The notes below the pieces were generated by a model that was not told where the DNA came from, ran no database searches, and saw nothing but the letters and a program-made list of their open reading frames with translations. From contig JAZQOA010000042.1 in the NCBI GenBank assembly GCA_045627605.1, positions 1-6,274 of the forward strand: a stretch of DNA of 6,274 bases. Reading direction: 5' to 3'. This DNA is from RGIG5952 sp045627605. GTDB taxonomy: Bacteria; Verrucomicrobiota; Kiritimatiellia; RFP12; JAAYLN01. Of the stretch, positions 1-5,830 are shown one piece after another (position 1 is the first letter of the stretch; every line of letters begins with the position of its first letter). The position numbers and the translations under genes are program-made.

Positions 1-783
1 CTTGACGTAACCGGGGACGCGCGCCGCGATCCTCACGCGGTGCCCCCACTTCGCCTCGGCCTCGACAGCCGCGGCCCTGACCTCGCGCATGAACTGCGTC
101 ATGAGGCCCGTGTTCGCCTCGTCGAAACCGGGTTTGAAGACGGGAATGGACCGGAGCCAGTCGAGCTCAAGGCCGTCCGACTCGTAGTCGAGCAGGTATT
201 CGCGCGCCATGGCGAGGTGGTAGTCGTAAACGGCCTTTTCGCCGTAGTCCAGCGCGTTGTCATGCCAGTCTCCGCGCCAAGTGTGGCGGTACCAGCCGCG
301 GACGTACTCCTTGTGGTCGAGCCAGAGATCGCCGTGCTGCGGGCGCCACTCCTGCCCGAGCGTGGCGTGGTGGATGTCGTCCATCCGCATCGAATGCCAC
401 ATTTCAATTCCCTTTTCATGGCAGTAGCGGTAGCGGTAGGCCATGAAGTCGGGGAACTTCTCGAACATGTTTTTCGAGCGCAGGAACATCGTCCGGTAGG
501 TCGGTTCAGGCGACTCCTCGTCCTCGCGGGATGGAATCGGCTTTCCGCGCAGGAGCAGCTTGCCGTCAGGCCCGATCGAGCAGTCCTTCCAGTAGGGCGT
601 GCCAACCTTCGTGTCGTAGAAGGAACGCTGGAAATTCATGTTGTAGAAGACAGCCTCGACACCCGGCACCGCGTAGTAGTCGACATCGCGGCGGATGGCC
701 GCCTCAAGTTCCGCCCTGTCGTATTTCTCGATTGGTTCCGAAAGCCAGAAGTTCCAGGCATCGGAATTGATGAAGACACCCAT
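1..783 (-). CDS. Glycoside-hydrolase-like TIM-barrel protein, 3' end beyond window (partial)
   Basis: The reading frame is open from ATG at 783 to the left edge, giving the first 261 residues without a stop. The protein begins MGVFINSDAW and has no signal peptide or membrane segment, so a cytoplasmic location is likely. It is rich in Trp, Tyr, His and Asp. Two segments look like strand ends of a (beta/alpha)8 barrel lined with acidic and aromatic residues: WHSMRMDDIHH (residues 129-139) and DGLELDWLR (203-211). The latter resembles the strand carrying acidic residues in family-10-like hydrolases (GHL10/DUF187 type), which are common in PVC bacteria. Substrate and catalytic residues cannot be named from this fragment. 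The start is supported by a GGAGGG ribosome binding site seven bases upstream. It lies 40 bases after the fructokinase gene in the same direction, which fits a role in carbohydrate use. The family call is by resemblance only; another TIM-barrel enzyme is possible. Confidence 0.62.
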   Translation of the reverse strand, partial: MGVFINSDAWNFWLSEPIEKYDRAELEAAIRRDVDYYAVPGVEAVFYNMNFQRSFYDTKVGTPYWKDCSIGPDGKLLLRGKPIPSREDEESPEPTYRTMFLRSKNMFEKFPDFMAYRYRYCHEKGIEMWHSMRMDDIHHATLGQEWRPQHGDLWLDHKEYVRGWYRHTWRGDWHDNALDYGEKAVYDYHLAMAREYLLDYESDGLELDWLRSIPVFKPGFDEANTGLMTQFMREVRAAAVEAEAKWGHRVRIAARVPGYVK

Positions 784-790
784 TAAACCA

Positions 791-796
791 CCCTCC
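791..796 (-). promoter_or_regulatory. Ribosome binding site of the hydrolase-like gene
   Basis: The minus strand reads GGAGGG, seven bases before the ATG at 783. It is a strong Shine-Dalgarno match in the 40-base gap after the fructokinase stop and fixes the start of the partial gene at the left edge. Confidence 0.7.
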
Positions 797-823
797 ATAA
801 AATAGTGAGGCGACCGCCCGGGC

Positions 824-1669
824 CTACATCGCGCCTTCGCGCCCCGCGACCTGCGCCGAAAGCAGCGTCGCCTTCCGCATCGCGGACTCGGGCGAGCCGC
901 CCGCCAGCGTCTCGCAGCACCACGCGGCGAGAAACGCGTCGCCGCACCCGACGGTATCGACAAGTTTTTCGCAAGGGGCGACGGGATAGCGCGCAAAGGC
1001 CCCGCCATCGCAAAACGCGCTGCCCTCCGCCCCGAGCGTCAAGATGACGGACCTAAGCCCGTAGCGTGCAATAAGCGCGCGGACGGTTTTCTCGGCGCCC
1101 CCCGCGATGTCCAGCATCCCCGAAAGGAGTTCGCACTCCTCGGCGTTGAGCTTAAGGACGTCCGCCACGCGCAGCGACTCCTCGATGACCTCGCGCGAAT
1201 AGAAGTCCTGGCGTATGTTGATGTCAAAAAGTTTCAGTGCCTTCAGCGAGGGGTCTCGCAAAAGGCGCAGCATGGTCCGGCGGGAACGTTCGTCGCGCTG
1301 GGCGAGCGTACCGAAAACCACGGCGGAAAGACGCGGCAGGAGCGCCTCAAGCGCGGGGGGGGAGGAAAGGGCGTCCCACGCCACGGGTTTCCGAATCTCG
1401 TACGAGGGGATGCCGTCCGCCAGCGTCACGCCCACGGTGCCCGTCGGGAGGGCATTGCGCTGGATGAGCGAGCAGTCGATTCCCCTTCCCTCAAGGAACG
1501 CCACGATGTCGTCGCCGTCGCGGTCGTTGCCGACGGCGCTGACGACATAGGCCTCGGCCCCGAGTTGCGCCGCGTGGAAGACGACGTTGGCGGGCGCCCC
1601 GCCGCAACGTCGTCCCCGGGGAAGTTCATCCCAGAGCACTTCGCCAATTCCCGCAATGACTGGTTTCAT
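824..1669 (-). CDS. PfkB-family carbohydrate kinase, probable fructokinase
   Basis: This 281-residue cytoplasmic kinase of the ribokinase/PfkB fold probably phosphorylates fructose with ATP to fructose 6-phosphate (EC 2.7.1.4). The N-terminal sugar-binding motif GGAPANV is at residues 23-29, after GEVLWDELPRGR, a pattern typical of bacterial fructokinases. The middle region FDINIRQDFYSRE (148-160) and LKLNAEE (182-188) also matches fructokinases. The C-terminal PfkB signature DTVGCGDAF (238-246) contains the catalytic base Asp244. In that signature the usual GAGD is GCGD, with Cys242 in the anion-hole loop, a conservative oddity. The start at 1669 is chosen because GGAGG lies ten bases upstream. 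The same frame stays open further upstream, but only as a shadow of dut. A run of eight C bases codes for Ser103-Pro105. The gene lies 28 bases after dut. Specificity for fructose is inferred; another hexose or nucleoside substrate is less likely. Confidence 0.88.
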   Translation of the reverse strand: MKPVIAGIGEVLWDELPRGRRCGGAPANVVFHAAQLGAEAYVVSAVGNDRDGDDIVAFLEGRGIDCSLIQRNALPTGTVGVTLADGIPSYEIRKPVAWDALSSPPALEALLPRLSAVVFGTLAQRDERSRRTMLRLLRDPSLKALKLFDINIRQDFYSREVIEESLRVADVLKLNAEECELLSGMLDIAGGAEKTVRALIARYGLRSVILTLGAEGSAFCDGGAFARYPVAPCEKLVDTVGCGDAFLAAWCCETLAGGSPESAMRKATLLSAQVAGREGAM

Positions 1670-1679
1670 CTTCCGGCAT

Positions 1680-1684
1680 CCTCC
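1680..1684 (-). promoter_or_regulatory. Ribosome binding site of the fructokinase gene
   Basis: The minus strand reads GGAGG in the dut-fructokinase gap, ten bases before the ATG at 1669. It decides the start, because the kinase frame is also open far upstream, in register with nothing recognisable. Confidence 0.6.
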
Positions 1685-1697
1685 ATGTCCGCGACGA

Positions 1698-2132
1698 TCA
1701 CCTGCCCGTGGAACCAAAGCCCCCCGCGCCGCGGGCGGTTTCGGAAAGCTCGGGCACTTCCTCGAAGTCGGCCTGGACGACTGGCGCGACGACAAGCTGC
1801 GCGATGCGCTCGCCATCGGCCACCACTTGCGCCAGGCCGGAATGGTTGTGGAGGCAGACCTTGACCTCGCCCCGGTAGTCGGCGTCGACAACCCCGACCT
1901 TGTTGGCGGGGGCGAGGCCCTGGCGGCAGGCGAGGCCGCTCCGCGCGTAGACGAGCCCGACGAACCCCGCGGGAATCTCGAAGGCGAGCCCCGTGCCGAT
2001 GAAGGCGCTTTCGCCGGGGGGAATTTCAAGCGGGGACGCCAAACGCGCGCATAAATCGGCGCCGGCGGCGAATTCCGTGCCGTAGAGCGGCAACTTCGCA
2101 AGGGGATCGAGTTTTCTGACACGGATCTTCAT
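1698..2132 (-). CDS. dut: Deoxyuridine 5'-triphosphate nucleotidohydrolase (dUTPase)
   Basis: This 144-residue trimeric-type dUTPase hydrolyses dUTP to dUMP and diphosphate. That keeps uracil out of DNA and supplies the precursor of dTMP. All five family motifs are present in order: motif 1 AGADLCA (23-29), motif 2 ARSGLA (63-68), motif 3 GVVDADYRGEV (80-90) with the probable catalytic Asp83, motif 4 GERIAQLVV (107-115), and the glycine-rich C-terminal arm RGAGGFGSTG (134-143), which closes over the active site. The length is normal for the bacterial family and nothing is truncated. The ATG at 2132 has a strong GGAGGT ribosome binding site seven bases upstream. It lies 27 bases after the PAP2-like gene and 28 bases before the fructokinase gene, all on the minus strand. 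Its presence here looks like ordinary operon packing rather than a functional link with the sugar genes. Confidence 0.97.
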   Translation of the reverse strand: MKIRVRKLDPLAKLPLYGTEFAAGADLCARLASPLEIPPGESAFIGTGLAFEIPAGFVGLVYARSGLACRQGLAPANKVGVVDADYRGEVKVCLHNHSGLAQVVADGERIAQLVVAPVVQADFEEVPELSETARGAGGFGSTGR

Positions 2133-2139
2133 TCGGGAG

Positions 2140-2145
2140 ACCTCC
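2140..2145 (-). promoter_or_regulatory. Ribosome binding site of dut
   Basis: The minus strand reads GGAGGT, ending seven bases before the dut ATG at 2132. It is the strongest Shine-Dalgarno site in the window, so dut may be translated well even if it lies far down a long transcript. Confidence 0.7.
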
Positions 2146-2159
2146 CCGCCGAAACGGCG

Positions 2160-2633
2160 CTAACGCCAGAGGTGAAGCACGACGATGGCCACGACCACGC
2201 CGGTCGCCATCCCCGCGAGCACTTCCTTGCGGGTGTGGCCCAGCAGTTCCTTGAGGCGCGGCACATTGAAGGTGTGCTCGGTAAAAAGCTCCTCGGTGAT
2301 CTGGTTGAGGAGCTTGGCCTGCTGGCTCGCCGCATAGCGGACGCCGGCGGCGTCAAACATCGTGACGGCGGCGAAACTCAGCGCCAAGGCGAACATCGGG
2401 GACCCGAAGCCCTCGGTCATGCCGATCGACGTGGCAAGGGCGGAGACCAGCGCGCTGTGCGCACTCGGCATGCCGCCCGTGCTCACGAAATACGAGAGGT
2501 CGATTTTCCGCGTGTGGGAAAAGTCGATGCAGAGCTTGATGAACTGCGCCGTGCACCAGCCGATGAAAGGCGTCCAGAACCAAGGGGACTTGAAAAGGTC
2601 GAGGAAGGAAGTGTGGATTGTGAACTCGTGCAT
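2160..2633 (-). CDS. Divergent PAP2 family membrane protein (DUF212, YuiD-like)
   Basis: This 157-residue small integral membrane protein belongs to the divergent PAP2 (acid phosphatase/vanadium-dependent haloperoxidase-related) family. The conserved blocks are STGGMPSAHS (51-60), corresponding to the PSxH motif of PAP2 phosphatases; MFDAAGVR (92-99); and ELLGHTRKEV (129-138). In the last block His133 is followed by Glu137, where classical PAP2 enzymes carry Asp. Hydrophobic segments lie near residues 17-36, 60-72, 79-95 and 138-155, consistent with an inner-membrane protein. Length and motif order match the family. The biochemical activity of this family is not well established; phosphatase action on a lipid or other phosphate ester is an inference. 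The start is two bases after the stop of the sugar-phosphate transferase gene, with only a weak AGG six bases upstream. Translational coupling to that gene is therefore likely. Confidence 0.92.
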   Translation of the reverse strand: MHEFTIHTSFLDLFKSPWFWTPFIGWCTAQFIKLCIDFSHTRKIDLSYFVSTGGMPSAHSALVSALATSIGMTEGFGSPMFALALSFAAVTMFDAAGVRYAASQQAKLLNQITEELFTEHTFNVPRLKELLGHTRKEVLAGMATGVVVAIVVLHLWR

Positions 2634-2635
2634 CT

Positions 2636-4090
2636 TCAGCCTGCGTTTCTGTAGGCGAAGAAGGTCCTCGCCAAAATCTTGAAGTCAAATGCGAGCGACC
2701 AGTTCTCAAGGTAGTAGAGGTCGTACTTCACGCGCTCGGAAATGCTCGTGTCGCCGCGGAGGCCGTTGACCTGCGCCCACCCGGTGAGGCCCGGTTTGGA
2801 GACGTGGCGCCACATGTAGTGCTCGATGCCCGGGGTGAACTGCTCGACGAAGAAAGGACGCTCGGGACGCGGGCCGACAAGGCTCATCTCGCCTTTCAGC
2901 ACGTTCCAGAACTGCGGCAGCTCGTCGATGTTCCACTTGCGGAGGAAGGCGCCGGAACGGGTGCGGCGCGGATCGTCCCCGACGGTCCAGCCCGGCGTGC
3001 CGCCGCTCTCGGCGTCCTGCCGCATCGTGCGGAGCTTGTAGATCTTGAAAGTCTTGCCGCGCCGGCCGCAGCGTTCCTGCCCGTAGAAAACGGGGCCCTT
3101 CGACTCGCACTTGATCACGACGGCCGAAACGAGAATCACGGGCAAAGAAAGGACAAGCCCCACGATGCCGCCGCCAACGTCGACCACGCGCTTCAACATG
3201 CGGTTCCAGACCTGGTCGAGCGGCCAGCGGCCGATGCCGACGAGCGGGACGCTGCCAATCATCTGGAACTCCATCTTGTTGGTCATCATCCTGAAAAGGT
3301 CGGGGATCATGCTGAAGCGCACGAGGTGCTGCTCGCAGAAGACGACAAGGGCGACGGTTTCGTCGTGCGTGAGGGAATGCGACGCCAGCACGAGCATGTC
3401 GATGCCCAAGTCCTGGACGGCCTCGCCAAGCTTGTCGCGCCCGCCCTTGACCAACTCCGCGGGAATGCCGTCCGCGACCTTTTCGTCGCCGGCGGCCAGC
3501 ACCGCCATGATCTGCGTGCGCATTCTCGGCTCGCGGGAGATGGCGCGGATGAATTGGGCGGCATCTTCGTTCGCCCCCAGGACGAGGGCGCGGTGACACG
3601 GCGCCGCATGGCGGGCGGCGGCGATTTCAAGGTGGGAGGCGATGGCGCGCTCGACCAGCACCAGCGCCGTCACGGTCGCAAGGGAGACAAGCACCGCGCC
3701 GTTTGAAATCCAGGGCAAGGTGTTTTTGAGAAGGCCCGAGCAGACAAGTACGCCGCCGCCGCCAAAGAGACAGGCGCGGACAAGGCGCGGAATCTTGCCG
3801 GTGAATGTGCCGTCCTGCGGGCGCGTGTAGAGCTTGAGAACCTGGAAGACCGCGAGGTAGAGGACGAGTACCGCCGCCGCGCCAAGCGCATAGCAGCGGT
3901 AAAGCTCGGCCACGTGCGACGGGTCGGCCGCGAGGAACGACGCCACGTCGTCGTTGAGGGGAACCCATCCGCTGGCGAAACGAATCCACACCGCCAGCAA
4001 CTGGGCAAGCCAAATCACCGCCATGTCGGCGACGACGGCGACAACCGTCGTAATGGCGTCGTGTGAATCCCTGTCTCGCATTCCGTGCAT
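2636..4090 (-). CDS. Polyprenyl-phosphate sugar-1-phosphate transferase (WbaP/WcaJ type, EPS initiation)
   Basis: This 484-residue membrane enzyme transfers a sugar 1-phosphate from a nucleotide sugar to undecaprenyl phosphate, the first step of exopolysaccharide, capsule or O-antigen assembly. The N-terminal half has hydrophobic segments near residues 13-35, 65-85, 103-121 and 131-148. A Rossmann-like region follows, starting with RALVLGANEDAAQFIRA (167-183). The bacterial sugar transferase domain starts with KRVVDVGGG (300-308) and a membrane hairpin (309-326). It continues with GPVFYGQERCG (332-342), FKIYKLRTM (348-356), the DELPQFWNV block (389-397) with the probable catalytic Asp389-Glu390 pair, SLVGPRPERP (403-412) and KPGLTGWAQVNG (432-443). 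Length and layout are those of the long form of the family. The start at 4090 has GGAGA eleven bases upstream; Met4 at 4081 is an alternative. The gene starts 18 bases after the acyl-CoA ligase gene. The sugar (glucose, galactose or N-acetylated) cannot be told from sequence. Confidence 0.95.
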   Translation of the reverse strand: MHGMRDRDSHDAITTVVAVVADMAVIWLAQLLAVWIRFASGWVPLNDDVASFLAADPSHVAELYRCYALGAAAVLVLYLAVFQVLKLYTRPQDGTFTGKIPRLVRACLFGGGGVLVCSGLLKNTLPWISNGAVLVSLATVTALVLVERAIASHLEIAAARHAAPCHRALVLGANEDAAQFIRAISREPRMRTQIMAVLAAGDEKVADGIPAELVKGGRDKLGEAVQDLGIDMLVLASHSLTHDETVALVVFCEQHLVRFSMIPDLFRMMTNKMEFQMIGSVPLVGIGRWPLDQVWNRMLKRVVDVGGGIVGLVLSLPVILVSAVVIKCESKGPVFYGQERCGRRGKTFKIYKLRTMRQDAESGGTPGWTVGDDPRRTRSGAFLRKWNIDELPQFWNVLKGEMSLVGPRPERPFFVEQFTPGIEHYMWRHVSKPGLTGWAQVNGLRGDTSISERVKYDLYYLENWSLAFDFKILARTFFAYRNAG

Positions 4091-4108
4091 CAGGCGGGCG
4101 GTCTCCGG

Positions 4109-5776
4109 CTACTTTCTGAGATCGACGCGCCGGATCTTGCCGCTTGTCGTCTTGGGCAATTCCCTGACGAACTCGACGATGCGCGGGTATTTGTAGGGGG
4201 CGGTCGTCTTCTTCACGTGGTTCTGGAGTTCCTTGACCATCGCCTCGTCGCCCACGTAACCCGGCGCAAGGACAACCGTCGCCTTGACGACGATGCCACG
4301 CTCGCCCTTCGGGTCGGGCACGCCGGTGACGGCGCATTCGACGACCGCCGGGTGCTCCTGGAGCGCGCTCTCGACTTCGAAGGGGCCGATGCGGTAGCCC
4401 GAGCTCTTGATGACGTCGTCGTCGCGGCCGATGTACCAGAAGTAGCCGTCCTCATCCTTCCAGCCGAGGTCGCCCGTGTAGTAGCAGTTGTTCTTCCAGA
4501 CGGAGGGGTTTTCCCAGACTTTCTGGTCGAGGCCGTAGCCGTCGAGAAGGCCGCACGGGATTTCGCCGCCGCGGCAGCGGGCGACGATTTCGCCCTCGAC
4601 GCCGGGCGGGCAGCTCCGCCCCTCGTCGTCGATGACGTCCATGTCGAAGGCGGCGGATGGCTTGCCCATCGAACCGGGCTTGGGCGTCACCCAGAGGAAG
4701 TTGCCCACGAGCACCGGGCTCTCAGTCTGCCCGAAGCCCTCGTTGAGCGTGAGGCCCGTCAGCTCCTTGAACTTGTTGAAGACCTCGGGGTTGAGCGCCT
4801 CGCCGGCAATCGCGCAGCGCTTCACGCTCGACCAGTCGTATTTGGAGAGGTCCTCCTGGATCATGAAGCGGAAGACCGTGGGGGGCGCGCAAAAGGTCGT
4901 CACCTTGTACTTGGCGATGACGTTCATGACGTCCGATGCGTGGAACTTGTCCATGTCGTAGGCCATGATCGCGCTGCCCGCGAGCCACTGCCCGTAGAGC
5001 TTGCCCCAGGCGGCCTTGGCCCAGCCCGTGTCGGCAAGCGTGAGGTGGAGGCCTCCCGGCATGCAGTGCTGCCAGTAGCGGGCCGTGACGATATGGCCGA
5101 AGGGATAGAGGAAGTTGTGGCGGACGATTTTCGGGTGGCCCGTGGTGCCGGAGGTGAAGTAGCACAGCATCGCGTCGCCGTTGTGCGTCGCCTCGTCGCC
5201 CGTCGGACGCCTAAAGGAATCGGGGAACTTCGCCATGTTCTCGTCGAGGTTGAGCCAGCCCTCGGGTGATTCGCCGCCCGTACTCACGAGGAACTCGACG
5301 GGCGTTTCCGGCTGGGCACCGGCAACGGACTCGAAGACATGCTGGTTGTGGCTCGTGACGACCATGCGGATGCCGGCGGCCTTGACGCGGTAGGAGATGT
5401 CGTGGGGCTGCAGGAGGTTGGTGGCGGGAATGGCCACCGCGCCAATCTTGTGGAGGGCGATGATCACCTCCCAGTAGCGGAAGTAGCGGCACATGATGAG
5501 CATCACGCGGTCGCCCTTCCTGATGCCCAGCGACCGGAACCAGTTGGCGATCCGGGCGCTGTCGCGCGAAATGTCGCGCATCGTGAGGATGCGCTCGCCC
5601 CCGTGGTCGTCGCACCAGACGAGGGCGCGGCGGTCGGGATCCTCCGCCGCCAGCACGTCGATGACGTCGAACGCGAAATTGAAGTCCTCCGGGATCTTCA
5701 ACCGGTAGTTGGCCTTGAAATCCTCGTACGACGAGAATTCGGTTTTTTCAAGAAACCTGCTGAGAATGTCTTCCAT
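4109..5776 (-). CDS. AMP-forming acyl-CoA ligase (acetyl/medium-chain acyl-CoA synthetase-like)
   Basis: This 555-residue soluble enzyme of the ANL adenylating superfamily activates a carboxylic acid with ATP to an acyl-AMP and then forms the acyl-CoA. Motifs in order: the phosphate-binding loop TSGTTGHPK (208-216); GEALNP (325-330); the A5 motif NEGFGQTES (345-353); YTGDLGW (433-439) with the ATP-ribose-binding Asp436; the hinge and A8 region GRDDDVIKSSGYRIGPFEVE (450-469); and PKTTSGKIRR (541-550) with catalytic Lys547. The N-terminus (MEDILSRFLEKTEFSSYEDF) and overall layout resemble the acetyl/medium-chain acyl-CoA synthetase branch found in gut anaerobes. The substrate could be a short-chain, medium-chain or aromatic acid and is not settled. 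An in-frame ATG at 5857 lies upstream of the promoter, and the peptide it would add is unlike the family. ATG 5776, with GGTGG four bases upstream, is preferred. This is the first gene of the cluster. Confidence 0.94.
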   Translation of the reverse strand: MEDILSRFLEKTEFSSYEDFKANYRLKIPEDFNFAFDVIDVLAAEDPDRRALVWCDDHGGERILTMRDISRDSARIANWFRSLGIRKGDRVMLIMCRYFRYWEVIIALHKIGAVAIPATNLLQPHDISYRVKAAGIRMVVTSHNQHVFESVAGAQPETPVEFLVSTGGESPEGWLNLDENMAKFPDSFRRPTGDEATHNGDAMLCYFTSGTTGHPKIVRHNFLYPFGHIVTARYWQHCMPGGLHLTLADTGWAKAAWGKLYGQWLAGSAIMAYDMDKFHASDVMNVIAKYKVTTFCAPPTVFRFMIQEDLSKYDWSSVKRCAIAGEALNPEVFNKFKELTGLTLNEGFGQTESPVLVGNFLWVTPKPGSMGKPSAAFDMDVIDDEGRSCPPGVEGEIVARCRGGEIPCGLLDGYGLDQKVWENPSVWKNNCYYTGDLGWKDEDGYFWYIGRDDDVIKSSGYRIGPFEVESALQEHPAVVECAVTGVPDPKGERGIVVKATVVLAPGYVGDEAMVKELQNHVKKTTAPYKYPRIVEFVRELPKTTSGKIRRVDLRK

Positions 5777-5780
5777 TTTG

Positions 5781-5785
5781 CCACC
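5781..5785 (-). promoter_or_regulatory. Ribosome binding site of the acyl-CoA ligase gene
   Basis: The minus strand reads GGTGG followed by CAAA and the ATG at 5776. It is an imperfect Shine-Dalgarno match at short spacing, inside the AT-rich leader. It supports this start over the in-frame ATG at 5857. Confidence 0.45.
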
Positions 5786-5801
5786 AAAAATGTAAGTTAT
5801 T

Positions 5802-5830
5802 ATTTTACCCTTTAGCAAGGAAAGGGTCAA
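5802..5830 (-). promoter_or_regulatory. Sigma-70-type promoter of the six-gene cluster
   Basis: On the minus strand TTGACC (5825-5830) and TAAAAT (5802-5807) are separated by exactly 17 bases. Each hexamer matches the consensus at five of six positions. The site lies in the only clearly AT-rich stretch of a GC-rich window, just before the first gene. Transcription would begin near 5795, leaving a leader of about 18-20 bases before the ATG at 5776. No riboswitch could fit in that leader. No operator is evident, although a five-base inverted repeat (GACAA/TTGTC, 5853-5866) lies just upstream. Confidence 0.7.

Noticed and set aside
421..440. Short tandem gtagcg repeat
   Set aside because: It encodes the Tyr-Arg run at residues 116-120 of the hydrolase-like protein and has too few copies to be a variable repeat.
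40..786. Plus-strand open frame of 248 codons opposite the hydrolase-like gene
   Set aside because: It shares codon boundaries with the minus-strand gene and is its antisense shadow. The minus-strand frame has a proper ribosome binding site and barrel-like motifs.
824..2122. Apparent 432-residue fusion of an unknown N-terminus to the fructokinase
   Set aside because: The first 151 residues are read from the dut gene in the wrong frame and are low-complexity Ser/Pro/Arg. The kinase has its own ATG and ribosome binding site at 1669-1684.
2804..3706. Plus-strand open frame of 300 codons opposite the sugar-phosphate transferase
   Set aside because: It is antisense to a complete gene with conserved catalytic motifs and has no recognisable domain or start signal.
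4085..5269. Long plus-strand open frame (394 codons) opposite the acyl-CoA ligase
   Set aside because: It is antisense to a gene with all ANL motifs. Its translation is rich in Val, Ala, Asp, Glu and Arg with no motif, as expected for the complement of GC-biased codons.
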